Part shown: piece after piece, positions 42,957 through 52,475 of the stretch | How the letters are laid out: each line of letters starts with the position of its first letter | Position numbering within the stretch: the stretch's first letter is position 1 | NCBI GenBank assembly: GCA_047974565.1 | Contig: JBKECN010000088.1 | Coordinates: 1-64,000, forward strand | Origin: JBDIAG01 sp047974565 | GTDB taxonomy: Bacteria > Actinomycetota > Actinomycetes > Actinomycetales > CAWJMD01 | Length of the DNA: 64,000 nt | Reading direction: 5' to 3' | Translations under genes and position numbers: made by a program | The notes under the pieces: generated by a model | The model's input: only the letters and a program-made list of their open reading frames with translations | Databases searched by the model: none | What the model was told of the DNA's origin: nothing

Positions 42957-45350
42957 TCAGCGGGCCAGGAGTAACTCGGTCACCGCATCCCGCAGGTGCG
43001 CGTCGATGCTCATCGCCTGCAGCGCGAGGGCGGCGTCCGGGCTCGAGAGCCGCTGCACCAGGTCCCAGATCGCCGTCTTGTCTGCGAAGGCGGTCTGGGC
43101 GTCGTCGATCACCGTGTAGATCCGATCCAGCGCGGGGGTGCCGGTCAGCGTGAGATCTCCCTCGAAGCGCACCCGCACGGGGGCGTCGCTCGGGCGCTCG
43201 CCCAGGTCCACCGAGACGCAGGCGGGGGCCGGGCCGGGCGTCACCTCGAGTGGGCGGCCGTCCACCGAGGCCGATGTCACCGAGCCTGCGCCGAACAGCA
43301 CCACCCGCCAGCTGCGGGTCGTCCCGACGGTCGCTGCCTCGCCCTCGACCGCGCCGATCGTCAGCGTGCCCTGCCGGTACTCCAGGCAGGTAGACGCCCA
43401 GGCATCGTCATCGGCGTCCTCCAGCAGGGTGAACTCGCCGTCGGCGCCGGCCACCACCCACACCTCCACCGTGGTCGGAACACCGGTGTCACCCGAGACT
43501 GTCGACTCGGGGGCGGTCTCGGGTGTCAGCGGCAGCACGGCGCCCGGCCGGGCGAGCACCGGTATGGAGTCCAGGTCGCGGTGCAGGGCCAAGCGGCGTC
43601 CGCCCCGGTACACGGTGCCGGTGAACAGGTCCAGCCACTCCCCTTCCGGCAGCCAGGCCTCCACCCGGGCCAGTCCGGTGGAGGGCACGGCCGGGGTGAC
43701 CACCGGCGCCACCAGCAACGAGGTGCCGAACATGAACTCGGTCGGGACGTTGTAGGCATCCTCGACCCAGGGGTGGGCGTAGTACATCGGGCGCACCAGC
43801 GGGACCCCGTCGGTGTGCGCCAACCGGGCCATGGTCGCCAGGTAGGGCAGCAGCCGGTGTCGCAGCCGCAGGTACCGGCCCATCACCTCCCGGGCCACCC
43901 GGTTGAACCGCCACGGCTCCTTGGAGTTGAAGATGTCGTGGGTGGAGTGCAGCCGCAGCAGCGGTGAGAACACGCCGAGCTGAACCCATCTGGTGGCGAG
44001 CTCGTCGTCCTTGCCGCCGAACATGTGGCCGCCGATGTCATGGCTCCACCAGCCGTAGCCGACATTGGATGCGGACGCGGTGAACTCCGGCTGGAAGGCC
44101 AGCGAGGCCCAGGTGACAACCGTGTCGCCGGAGAAGCCGACCGGATACCGGTGCGAGCCCACGCCTGCGTACCGGGAGAAGGTGATCGGACGAGCCCCCA
44201 ACGGCCCGCGGGGGCGGGCCGAGTCCAGGAAGTGCAGGTGGTTCAGCAGCCATAGCGGATCCAGCCCGGCCACCCGGGAGTGCCGGCCCTGCTGCCAGTC
44301 GAGCCACCAGAAGTCCACCCCGTCGGCCTCCAACGGATGGTGCACCAGGTCGAGGTAGGCGCGCAGGAAGCGCGGGTCGGTGGGGTCGAAGGCGACCGGG
44401 AGCCGCTCGGCGGGATCGAGTCCCATCGCCTCGGCGACCTGCGGGTAGACCTCCTCGTGGGCGCGCACTCCGTCCGCCGGGTGAACATTGAGAGTCACCC
44501 GCATGCCCCGCTCGTGCAACGCCGCCAGCAAGGCCGGGGGATCGGGGATGAGTTCGCGATTCCAGGTGTAGCCGGTCCAGCCGGACCCGTACTCACTGGG
44601 GATGTCCACCAGGTGCCAGTCCATGTCCAGGACGGCCACCGAGAAGGGCACCCGTTCCCGGTCGAACCGGGCCAGCAACTCCAGGTACTCGTCGCTGGTG
44701 TATGCGTGGTAGCGGCTCCACCAGTTGCCCAGGGCCCAGCGCGGCAGCTGCGGCTGCGGCCCGGTCAGCCGGTACAGCGCTCCCAGGGCGTCGAGATAGT
44801 CACGGCCGTAGGCGAAGACGTACAGGTCCAGGCTGCCCGGCTCGCGGGCGGTGAACCAGCCGTCGTCGGTCAGCAGTACGGTGTGCGAGTCGTCGTAGCA
44901 GGCCACCCCGTGCATGGCCAGCACCCCGTCCTCGAGTTCGCAGCGCCCGTCGACCACATCGAGGGTGCGGGCGGTGCCACCGAGGTTGGCCTCACCCTGT
45001 GAGCCGAACCGCCACGTCGAGTGGTAACTGCTCACCCCACCCCGCACCTGCACGGACAGCCCGTGCGAGGAGAACGCCTCGCGGTCGTAGGTCAGGTGCA
45101 GCCGATCGGTGACGATCTCCAGCACCCGGTCGTTCTCGCGCCGGACGAAGTCGACCGGCTCGCCGCTGCGGTCGATGACGGCCTGCGAAGCGAGATCGGT
45201 GAAGCGACCCGACGGGCTCCACTCCAGCCGCACCAGCCCCGCATCGAGCACGGTGATCCGCCAGTTCTGGCCGGCCACGACGTTCGCCGGATCGGCCACC
45301 GGGCGGGTGGCGAGTCTGAGATGGCCGGGCAGCTCTGCGGAGTCGGTCAC
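42957..45350 (-). CDS. glycoside hydrolase family 31 alpha-glucosidase-like enzyme
   Basis: A 797-residue GH31 protein. The N-terminal beta domain precedes a barrel with the nucleophile Asp in VDFWWLDWQQG and the acid/base Asp in GFSGDTVVTWASL; SHDIGGHMFGG and RLHSTHD follow. C-terminal beta domains end near residue 680, with an extra ~110-residue tail (VIDDAQTAFADKTAIWDL...). No signal peptide is seen, so it is cytoplasmic. GTG 45350 fits the start of similarity but lacks a ribosome site. The last ~60 residues look like an additional helical region. Confidence 0.88.
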   Translation of the reverse strand: MTDSAELPGHLRLATRPVADPANVVAGQNWRITVLDAGLVRLEWSPSGRFTDLASQAVIDRSGEPVDFVRRENDRVLEIVTDRLHLTYDREAFSSHGLSVQVRGGVSSYHSTWRFGSQGEANLGGTARTLDVVDGRCELEDGVLAMHGVACYDDSHTVLLTDDGWFTAREPGSLDLYVFAYGRDYLDALGALYRLTGPQPQLPRWALGNWWSRYHAYTSDEYLELLARFDRERVPFSVAVLDMDWHLVDIPSEYGSGWTGYTWNRELIPDPPALLAALHERGMRVTLNVHPADGVRAHEEVYPQVAEAMGLDPAERLPVAFDPTDPRFLRAYLDLVHHPLEADGVDFWWLDWQQGRHSRVAGLDPLWLLNHLHFLDSARPRGPLGARPITFSRYAGVGSHRYPVGFSGDTVVTWASLAFQPEFTASASNVGYGWWSHDIGGHMFGGKDDELATRWVQLGVFSPLLRLHSTHDIFNSKEPWRFNRVAREVMGRYLRLRHRLLPYLATMARLAHTDGVPLVRPMYYAHPWVEDAYNVPTEFMFGTSLLVAPVVTPAVPSTGLARVEAWLPEGEWLDLFTGTVYRGGRRLALHRDLDSIPVLARPGAVLPLTPETAPESTVSGDTGVPTTVEVWVVAGADGEFTLLEDADDDAWASTCLEYRQGTLTIGAVEGEAATVGTTRSWRVVLFGAGSVTSASVDGRPLEVTPGPAPACVSVDLGERPSDAPVRVRFEGDLTLTGTPALDRIYTVIDDAQTAFADKTAIWDLVQRLSSPDAALALQAMSIDAHLRDAVTELLLAR

Positions 45351-45475
45351 GGCAGGCCAGGCTAATGCGCGCGAGCCCGGGGTCGGTGGCTGACGACCAC
45401 GTTCGGCGCGTCCCACGGACGCACCACAGGCGGTGACGGACATCTCGGCCAGAGGTCGCCCTCCGAGGTGATCGA

Positions 45476-48400
45476 GTGTCAGCGCCAGGCGTTAGCGTTG
45501 ACGACGTGCAGAACGCAGATCTCCCCGCTTCCGACCTGTCCCGGCGCGCCCTGGCGCGGTGGGGTAGTGAACTGGCCGAACTGGGCGGTCGGGACGATCT
45601 TCTGCACCTGGATCTGAACTCCCCCTTGCTGCTCGACCTGGGCACCGCGCACCCCAGCGGTCTGGCTGCCTTCCTGGCCGGGCGCACCACCCGGTTGTCC
45701 ACGATGTACCGGGCTGCCGCGTCGCTGGAGACCGCCCGGGCGCACGCCGGGGCGCTGGCCCTGGCCGCCCAGCGGCTGGCCTCGGTATACGGCTTGCCGG
45801 GCGCCCAGTTGGCCACCGGGCTGATCACCTGGGTGGATGCCCCGGGCGGCAATGTCGTGGCCCCGGTGCTGCTGCGCCCGCTCACCCTGGTGCCGCGCGG
45901 CGCCGGTGAGGGGCTCGACTTCGACCTCGAACCCGGTGAGGTGGCCCGGCTCAACCCGGCGCTGGTCGGGCTGTTGCGCGCGGCCGGCGTCGAGGTGGAC
46001 GACGACCCCGTGGAGGATCCCGATCACGGCGTCGCGGCACGGCGGGTGCTCGACCGGTTGTCCAGTGGCCTCAGGGGGCTGGACGCGCGCCTGCACGACC
46101 GCCAGTTGGCCGGCACCTTCACCGACTACGGTCCCGGCCTGGTGGCCGATCTGCACGCCAATGCCGAACGGATCCTGGCTCATCGCACGGTGCAGGCATT
46201 GTTGCGACGGCCGTCGGCGGTCCCCGCGACCACCGGGCGTGATGCCCTCGCCGGTGCCGAGCAGCGCGGATCCGGTGGGCTCGCCTCGGCCACCGAGTCG
46301 GCGGGCCTGAGTTGGCAGCTCGAGTCCGAACGGGCACCCACCCTCACCCACTCAGGTGACCGGGCCGAGTTGCTCGACCCCGCGCAGCAGGCGGTGGTGA
46401 CGGCCGTCGCCGCCGGGGGCGACCTGCGGGTCGAGACGCTGCCCGGCAGTGGGGTCACCTCCACCGCGGCCGCGCTGATCGAGGCGGCCGCCCTGTCGGG
46501 GCGTCGGGTTCTCGTGGTGGCTCCGGCACTGGCCGAACTGGTCGGCCTCACCGAGGCCCTGGACGAGGCGCCTCGGGTGGCCGGGCAGGTCAGCACGGTG
46601 CGCCAGGCTTGGGCACGGCATCGCGAACTGCACCGGGTGCACGAGACCTGGGGTCTGTCCCGCATGCAGGTGCTCACCCGGCTGGCATCGTTGGGCGTCG
46701 GTCCCGATGGAGCGCAGGTCGGGCTCAATGCCACCACGTTGAAGTCGCTGGCCGCCTCCCGGCAGGAGGCGGCGAGCCTGCTGTCCGCGGCCGGGCGGGC
46801 CCGCGGCTTCACCCCGATGGCCGTCGACAGCCCCTGGGCAGGTGCTGAGCTGCCTACCGACGAGGCCGCCGACAGTGCCCTGGCCCAGGTGCGTGAGCTG
46901 CTCGAGATCGACCTGCCCGCGGCCCGCTCGGTGATGGCCGAGACGGCCGAGGCGGTAGGCCTGCCGGCCGGGCTCAGTCTCACCGAGTGGGCGGCCCAAG
47001 TGGAGGTGCTCACGAGCGTCCGCCAGACCCTTGACCTGATGCTGCCCGAGGTCTACGAGCGCGCCAACGAGGAGATGGTGGTGGCCACCGCCACCAGTAA
47101 CTGGCGAGCCAGCCATGCCGCGACGATGTCGATGCTCGACCGGCGCCGCTGGAAGCGCGAAGCGATGAGCCTGGTCCGTCCGGGTCAGGTTGCCGCCGAT
47201 CTGCATGCGAGCCTGCTGCGGGCCCGGCTGGAAGGCGACCTGTGGGCCCGGCTGGGCGGCACCCGGCCGCCGAGCGTGCCGGCCACCCTGGACCAGGCGG
47301 TCGCCGCGTGCGAACGAGTGCGTGCGGCGGTGGCCCGGCTGCAGCCGGTGCTCGCCGGGGACGACGATCTCAGCGACCTGTCGGTGGACGAATTGAGCCG
47401 GCGCCTCACCCGGTTGTCCGCCGCCGGCGCCGACCTCACCGACCTGCCCGCCCGAGCTCGCGCCGTGCAGGGCCTGGACGAACGTGGGCTCACCCCCCTG
47501 GTGAACCACTGCCGACGCATCGCCCTGGCCCCCGAACAGGCCGGTGATGAACTCGAAATCGCTTGGCTTCGAGGCGTATTGGCGATGATGGGGCCCGCTG
47601 ATCCGGCATCTGGGAGCAGCCAGGGCTCCACCCCGGCCACTCCGGCGATGCTGGGCGCCGCCTTCGTGGCGACCACCTGCCTGGGCCTTTCCCAGCTCGG
47701 CGCCGACGAGCGTTTCGACACCGTGCTGTTGCTCGACGCCCACCGGATCGGGCTGGCCGAGTCGGTGCTGGCGATCGCTCGGGGCGAGCAGACGGTAATC
47801 GTCGGCGACCCGGCCGGGTTGCCGCCCCTGGGCCTGGATCTGGGCGAGGGCGCGAGCGTGATCGGGGAACCGCGGGTATCGGTGTTGACAGCCACCCAGG
47901 GGCGCGTACCCACTCTGCGGCTCGACCGATCCCATGGCCAGCCCGCCGGACTGGCCGGCTTGCGGGCTCACCTGGGTGCGCCCCAGGCGGTGGCGCCAGT
48001 CTGGCTGGTGGGGGCCGTCGATCCGCCCGAGGTGTCCCTTACCCACGTACCCGGCTCCACCATGGCCACCGTCGGTGACGAGTCGCTGCCCACCCAGGAG
48101 GTGGAGGGTGTGGTGGCGCTTATCGCCGAGCATGCCCGTACTCGCCCGCAGGAGTCCCTTGCGGTGCTGACCGTCGGCCGAGGGATGGCACGAGAGATCT
48201 CCGAGGCACTGCGAGCCACCCTGCGACGTTCCCCCGAACTCGCCGAATGGGTGACCTCCGGTGCTCCCGAGACCTTCGCGGTCAGCGACCTGGCGCACTC
48301 GGACGACCTGGTCCGCGACCACATCGTGCTGGCTCTCGGCCTGGCCAAGGACTCCCACGGCCGGTTCAACCATGATTTCGGCACGCTGGACACCACGGCC

Positions 48401-49243
48401 GGCGCTCATGCCCTCACCCACGGCGTGGGCCGGGCCACCCGCCGGCTCAGTCTGGTCTCCTCGCTGTGGCCGGACGACCTGGACGCCGCCCTGATCGACA
48501 CCGACGGGGGAGCCCGGGCACTACGGCTGTTGCAGGCCGCCCAGCGGGCCTCGCTCGAGGTCCCAGCGCCCGGACAAGTCCCTGAGGTGACTCGATCGAA
48601 CGAGCCGGTACCCGTCTCGACAGGCGGCGCGGCCTCGCTCGGTGTTCGGCCCGGATCGGGGCCGTCCACGCCCGCGTACTCGGGGCCCGACGATGGACCG
48701 GGCGGCCCGGGCAGATCGCCAGAAGACGAGCAGACCTCGGGCCCGGCCGGCGAGGAGGTCGCGGGCGGTGCCCGGACCCCCGGCCCGCTCGCGCCCGAGA
48801 CGGGCAGTCAACAGACCGGCAGTCAGCAGACGGGCAGCAGCGGGACCGGTGGGTCTTCGGGTGGTGCGGCCGCCGATGGCGGGCCTGCGCACGGCGCGTC
48901 GCACGACCCGGGGGTGCACGGCGATCTGGCAGTGCCTGGCGAGACGGGAGTGCACGGCGATCTGGGGGCGCACGAGGAGGAGATCGACCCGGTGCTGCTG
49001 TTGCTCGTGCGTGCTCTGCGCGCCCTCGGGGTGAACCCGGTGGTCGGTACCCGGCACGACCGCCAGCCCGACCTGGCGATCCCCGAACTGGGCTTGGCCG
49101 TGCTGTGGGACGGCTACGCCGAACACGGCCCCCGGCCGGACCTGAGCGCGGCATTGCGTCGCTTCGGCTGGCGGGTGGAACTGGTGCGCGCCACCGGGGT
49201 CGCGAGTCGCGCCGAGGCCACCGCCGCGGAACTCCTGGCGTGA
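45476..49243 (+). CDS. large helicase-like P-loop protein with altered Walker A
   Basis: A 1255-residue protein resembling actinobacterial superfamily-1-like DUF4011-type proteins. The putative P-loop near residue 322 is LPGSGVTSTAAALIEAA, where Lys of GxGKT/S is replaced. ALAELVGLTEALDE and DTVLLLDAHRIGLAESVLAI could mark motifs Ia and II, the latter with DAHR in place of DExx. RTLD-like strands continue to ~residue 1030, then a Gly/Pro/Gln/Ser linker (~1050-1160) and a C-terminal domain with VVGTRHDRQPDLAIPELGLA resembling a nuclease fold. GTG 45476 has GAGGT upstream. ATP hydrolysis is therefore doubtful; a structural or regulatory role in nucleic acid metabolism is possible. Confidence 0.6.
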   Translation: MSAPGVSVDDVQNADLPASDLSRRALARWGSELAELGGRDDLLHLDLNSPLLLDLGTAHPSGLAAFLAGRTTRLSTMYRAAASLETARAHAGALALAAQRLASVYGLPGAQLATGLITWVDAPGGNVVAPVLLRPLTLVPRGAGEGLDFDLEPGEVARLNPALVGLLRAAGVEVDDDPVEDPDHGVAARRVLDRLSSGLRGLDARLHDRQLAGTFTDYGPGLVADLHANAERILAHRTVQALLRRPSAVPATTGRDALAGAEQRGSGGLASATESAGLSWQLESERAPTLTHSGDRAELLDPAQQAVVTAVAAGGDLRVETLPGSGVTSTAAALIEAAALSGRRVLVVAPALAELVGLTEALDEAPRVAGQVSTVRQAWARHRELHRVHETWGLSRMQVLTRLASLGVGPDGAQVGLNATTLKSLAASRQEAASLLSAAGRARGFTPMAVDSPWAGAELPTDEAADSALAQVRELLEIDLPAARSVMAETAEAVGLPAGLSLTEWAAQVEVLTSVRQTLDLMLPEVYERANEEMVVATATSNWRASHAATMSMLDRRRWKREAMSLVRPGQVAADLHASLLRARLEGDLWARLGGTRPPSVPATLDQAVAACERVRAAVARLQPVLAGDDDLSDLSVDELSRRLTRLSAAGADLTDLPARARAVQGLDERGLTPLVNHCRRIALAPEQAGDELEIAWLRGVLAMMGPADPASGSSQGSTPATPAMLGAAFVATTCLGLSQLGADERFDTVLLLDAHRIGLAESVLAIARGEQTVIVGDPAGLPPLGLDLGEGASVIGEPRVSVLTATQGRVPTLRLDRSHGQPAGLAGLRAHLGAPQAVAPVWLVGAVDPPEVSLTHVPGSTMATVGDESLPTQEVEGVVALIAEHARTRPQESLAVLTVGRGMAREISEALRATLRRSPELAEWVTSGAPETFAVSDLAHSDDLVRDHIVLALGLAKDSHGRFNHDFGTLDTTAGAHALTHGVGRATRRLSLVSSLWPDDLDAALIDTDGGARALRLLQAAQRASLEVPAPGQVPEVTRSNEPVPVSTGGAASLGVRPGSGPSTPAYSGPDDGPGGPGRSPEDEQTSGPAGEEVAGGARTPGPLAPETGSQQTGSQQTGSSGTGGSSGGAAADGGPAHGASHDPGVHGDLAVPGETGVHGDLGAHEEEIDPVLLLLVRALRALGVNPVVGTRHDRQPDLAIPELGLAVLWDGYAEHGPRPDLSAALRRFGWRVELVRATGVASRAEATAAELLA

Positions 49244-49253
49244 CGATGAGCCC

Positions 49254-50684
49254 ATGGTCCACCTGCCCAACCTGAGATGGCGGCGGCTGCTCGGCCAGGA
49301 AGTGATCACCGAGCCGCTGCCGGTGATCAGCCGGCTGCGGAACACCCCGTACCGGGACCCGCGTCGCGGGGTATCCGAGGACGACACCCGCTCCGCGCTC
49401 GCTCTGGTCGCCGACATCGGTGAGGCGCTGATGCGCAGTGGCGCCGGCACCGAGGAGGTGAGCACTTCGATGCTCGCGGCCGGCGTGTCGCTCGGCCTGG
49501 ACGAGGATTACCTCTGGTCGGACATCATGCTGGGCTCGATCTTCGTCTCCTACGGCCGGCCCGGCGAATGGCCCTTGACGACGCTTCGGGTAACCCGTCA
49601 CCCCTACCGGGACTATGCGCGACTCTCGGCCACCCACGACATGGTGCTGCGATTGTGCGATGGCGAGCTCTCCATCGAGCAGACCCGGGCCGAACTGGCG
49701 CACATCGAGTCGGCACCACGCCCGTACAAGCGCTGGTGGGTGACAGTGGCCTTCGGCGTGCTCGCTTCGGCCGTGGTCCTCGTCCTCGGCGGCGGCCCGG
49801 TGGTCTCAGGTACCGCCTTCGTGGTCACCTGCCTGGTAGATCAGGTCGGACGGTGGGCTGGCCGCCGTGGGTGGCCGTCGTTCTTCGTGACCTTCACCGG
49901 CGCGTCCTTGGCAGCCACGTCCGCGGTCGCGCTTGCCGAGGCATCCCAGCGCTGGCCGATCGGCATCGACAGCCCGCAGAACTCCTCACTGGTGATCGCC
50001 GGCGGCATCATCGTGTTGCTGGCCGGGGTGGGCCTGGTCGCCGCCGGCCAGGACGGCATCAACGGCTATCCGGTGACCGCGATCGGCCGGCTCTTCGAGG
50101 TGATGCTGACCACGAGCGCCATCTTGGCCGGGGTCGGCAGTGTGCTGGCCATCGCCAGTTCCTTCTCCCTCGCCGGGACGATCTTCACCAACCCGCTGGC
50201 CGGTTTCGTCTCAGGGTTGCTGTGGTGGTCGCCGATGCTGGCCGCCGTGGGTGCGATCTGCTCGGCGATCGGCGGACGGTCCCCGGCCCGGCTGCTCTTC
50301 GTCACCGGGCTCACCGGGGCCTTCGGCTATGCGGTCTATCTGCTGAGCATCGCGGTGGGCCTGCCCAACGCGGTCGGTGCCGCCCTCGCCTGTGTCCTGA
50401 TCGGTGCCTTCGGCCGGGTGTCCGCGCTGCGTCGGCGCGCCTCACCCTTGGCGGTGGTCATCCCGGCCACCACCATGCTGCTGCCAGGCATGTCGATCTT
50501 CCAGGGGCTGCAGTACCTCACGTCGGGTGATTCGGCCGCGGGCATCGTGACCTTGCTCTCGGCGGCTGCCACCGCGCTGGGCATCGGCGCGGGCTGTGTG
50601 GTGGGCGACCTGCTGGCGGCCCCGCTGGAAGCGGGCATGACCAACCTCGAAGAGATCCGCCAACGCACCCGGCAGGACATGTAA
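49254..50684 (+). CDS. thrE: ThrE-family threonine/serine exporter
   Basis: A 476-residue membrane protein with both ThrE halves: an N-terminal cytoplasmic region (LVADIGEALMRSGAGTEEVS, LGLDEDYLWSDIMLGSIFVSYG in parts) and about ten membrane segments, including AGVGLVAAGQDGINGYPVTA and PATTMLLPGMSIFQGLQYL. ThrE exports threonine and serine by proton-motive force in Corynebacterium. ATG 49254 begins 10 bp after the helicase-like gene. The C-terminus ends 13 bp before the convergent ung gene. Confidence 0.85.
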   Translation: MVHLPNLRWRRLLGQEVITEPLPVISRLRNTPYRDPRRGVSEDDTRSALALVADIGEALMRSGAGTEEVSTSMLAAGVSLGLDEDYLWSDIMLGSIFVSYGRPGEWPLTTLRVTRHPYRDYARLSATHDMVLRLCDGELSIEQTRAELAHIESAPRPYKRWWVTVAFGVLASAVVLVLGGGPVVSGTAFVVTCLVDQVGRWAGRRGWPSFFVTFTGASLAATSAVALAEASQRWPIGIDSPQNSSLVIAGGIIVLLAGVGLVAAGQDGINGYPVTAIGRLFEVMLTTSAILAGVGSVLAIASSFSLAGTIFTNPLAGFVSGLLWWSPMLAAVGAICSAIGGRSPARLLFVTGLTGAFGYAVYLLSIAVGLPNAVGAALACVLIGAFGRVSALRRRASPLAVVIPATTMLLPGMSIFQGLQYLTSGDSAAGIVTLLSAAATALGIGAGCVVGDLLAAPLEAGMTNLEEIRQRTRQDM

Positions 50685-50697
50685 ACCCCGGGGAGGC

Positions 50698-51381
50698 TCA
50701 GGCGGGCAGGCTCCAGTCGATCGGTTCGGCGCCAAGCTCCTCCAGCAGCCCGTTCGCCCGGCTGAACGGGCGTGACCCGAAGAAGCCGTTCGACGCCGAC
50801 ATCGGTGACGGGTGGGCGCTGGCCACCACGGGCACTTCCTCCCCCAACACCTGAGTCAAGCTCTGGGCGTCGCGACCCCACAGGATCGCCACCAGCGGTT
50901 CGTCGCGTGCCACCAGTGCGCGCACCGCACACTCGGTCACCTGCTCCCAGCCTCGTCCCCGGTGCGAACCGGGCTTGCCCGCAGCCACGGTGAGCACCCG
51001 ATTGAGCAGCAGCACTCCCTGGTCGGTCCACGCGGACAGGTCTCCATGCTCGGGCGGGACGATCCCCAGATCAGCGGCCAGTTCCCGGTAGATATTGCCC
51101 AGGCTCCGCGGCAAGGGCCGTACCCCGCGTTCGACCGCGAACGACAGGCCGATCGGATGCCCCTGGGTGGGATACGGGTCCTGTCCGACGATGAGGATTC
51201 GCACTTCGTCCATGGGCTGGGCGAAGGCGCGCAAGATGTGGGGGCCGGCCGGGAGATACCGACGTCCGGCGGCGACCTCGGCCCGCAGCATCTCTCCGAG
51301 TTCGGCCACCACCGGCTCCACCGGCGCCAGGGCTGCTGCCCAGGTCGGGTGCACCAGATCGGTCAGCGGACGGGCATTCAC
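50698..51381 (-). CDS. ung: uracil-DNA glycosylase, family 1
   Basis: A 227-residue base-excision enzyme that removes uracil from DNA. The catalytic water-activating motif GQDPYPTQGH, the GVLLLNRVLTV segment, the uracil-binding WGRDAQ and HPSPMSASNGFFG leucine-type loop are visible. GTG 51381 starts NARPLTDLVHPTW, with GAGGGG upstream. It shares a promoter gap with the divergent DUF3263 gene. Confidence 0.95.
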   Translation of the reverse strand: MNARPLTDLVHPTWAAALAPVEPVVAELGEMLRAEVAAGRRYLPAGPHILRAFAQPMDEVRILIVGQDPYPTQGHPIGLSFAVERGVRPLPRSLGNIYRELAADLGIVPPEHGDLSAWTDQGVLLLNRVLTVAAGKPGSHRGRGWEQVTECAVRALVARDEPLVAILWGRDAQSLTQVLGEEVPVVASAHPSPMSASNGFFGSRPFSRANGLLEELGAEPIDWSLPA

Positions 51382-51463
51382 CGGACACCGACCCCTCTGG
51401 CGGGCCCCTGCGGAGCGACTCGACAGCGTGCTGCGGCCAGACCGGGGCGACGCCACGACGATG

Positions 51464-51485
51464 AGAATGACATGCCTGTCATTCT
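51464..51485. promoter_or_regulatory. 9-bp palindrome in the ung / DUF3263 promoter gap
   Basis: AGAATGACA-TGCC-TGTCATTCT, a perfect inverted repeat with a 4-nt spacer. It lies just 4 bp before the -10 box TAGTCT (51490-51495) of the DUF3263 gene. A metalloregulator or similar repressor could bind; it does not match the actinobacterial LexA box. Confidence 0.6.
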
Positions 51486-51489
51486 GGCC

Positions 51490-51495
51490 TAGTCT
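51490..51495 (+). promoter_or_regulatory. -10 box of a leaderless DUF3263 transcript
   Basis: TAGTCT lies 6 nt before the ATG at 51502, so transcription should start at or beside the start codon. No ribosome site is present. Confidence 0.6.
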
Positions 51496-51501
51496 CGGAC
51501 C

Positions 51502-51807
51502 ATGTCCATTGACGCTGCGCGGGTGCCGGCCGACGAGCATCGCGAGAACCACGATGAGGGCCTCAGCGAGCGCGATCTGGCGATCCTGGAGTTCGAGAAG
51601 CAGTGGTGGCGTCACGCGGGCTCGAAGGAGCAGGCGGTCCGCCAACTCTTCGGGTTGTCGTCCACTCGGTACTATCAGGTTCTCAATGTGCTGATCGACT
51701 CACCCGCCGCGCTGCGGGCCCAGCCGATGCTCGTCAAGCGGCTACGTAGGATGCGCTCGTCACGACAGCAGGCCCGTTCGGCGCGCAGGCTGGGCGGCGA
51801 TCACTGA
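51502..51807 (+). CDS. DUF3263 protein
   Basis: A 101-residue actinobacterial DUF3263 protein (LSERDLAILEFEKQWWRHAG, FGLSSTRYYQVLNVLIDSP). The helical core followed by RRMRSSRQQARSARR at the end suggests DNA binding; members are widespread in actinobacteria and their role is unknown. It is translated without a leader from the promoter at 51490. The LytR_C gene starts 40 bp downstream, a common neighbour. Confidence 0.88.
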   Translation: MSIDAARVPADEHRENHDEGLSERDLAILEFEKQWWRHAGSKEQAVRQLFGLSSTRYYQVLNVLIDSPAALRAQPMLVKRLRRMRSSRQQARSARRLGGDH

Positions 51808-51847
51808 GTGACAGGTCTGACCACCGCGTCGCAGGTCTGAGGGAGAG

Positions 51848-52456
51848 ATGACCAACCCGGAGCAACCGACCCCGTCCGAGTCGGACACGCCCAACCCGAG
51901 CGGGGTGGGCGCCGTCGGCCAAGCCACCGCCAAGACCGAGTACCAACTCGACGAGTTCGATGTCGATGTCGTTCCCGGGCAGCGACGCGGGGCACACCGG
52001 GCCGCGCCACCGGCTGCATTGGCGGCCCTGCCGTGGGTCCTGGTGGGTGTTTTCGTCGTCGCGTGCATCGTGGCTCTGATGACCTTCGCCGGCGGAGTCG
52101 GCAGCGAACCGGCGACCACCGTCACCGTCACCTCCACTCCCACCGAGTCGGCGACACCCACCACGGTGGCTCCCGACGTCGACCGCGGAGTGCTCCTGCT
52201 GGTGCTGAACGGCACCCGGTCCTCCAGCAAGCTCAGTGACGCCCGCAAGCAACTCACCGACGGCGGCTGGATCGTCGACAAGACCGGGAACAACGAGGAC
52301 CGACGGATGGAGCAGACCCTCGTGGTGTACAAGGACGAGAGCCTGCAGCCCACCGCCCAGGAGCTCGTCGATTTCCTCGGCGGCGGTGAGATCGCCGAGG
52401 ACCCGAGCCTGCCGGAGGACATGCGGGTGGTCATCGGCGCCAACTACGACAACTGA
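51848..52456 (+). CDS. LytR_C-domain membrane protein
   Basis: A 202-residue protein. The N-terminal ~60 residues are acidic and low in complexity (EQPTPSESDTPNP), then one membrane segment (ALPWVLVGVFVVACIVALM), then a Thr/Pro/Ser-rich linker and a LytR_C domain (LVLNGTRSSSKLSDARKQL, GNNEDRRMEQTLVVYKD). The domain is found alone or behind LCP wall-polymer transferases and faces outside. Function is unproven, likely in envelope assembly. GGGAG immediately precedes ATG. Confidence 0.85.
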   Translation: MTNPEQPTPSESDTPNPSGVGAVGQATAKTEYQLDEFDVDVVPGQRRGAHRAAPPAALAALPWVLVGVFVVACIVALMTFAGGVGSEPATTVTVTSTPTESATPTTVAPDVDRGVLLLVLNGTRSSSKLSDARKQLTDGGWIVDKTGNNEDRRMEQTLVVYKDESLQPTAQELVDFLGGGEIAEDPSLPEDMRVVIGANYDN

Positions 52457-52475
52457 GCCGAGGGCGGCCCTGCCG

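Noticed and set aside
51382..51501. LexA box controlling ung
   Set aside because: The palindrome there (AGAATGACA..TGTCATTCT) does not match the actinobacterial LexA consensus with GAAC/GTTC halves.
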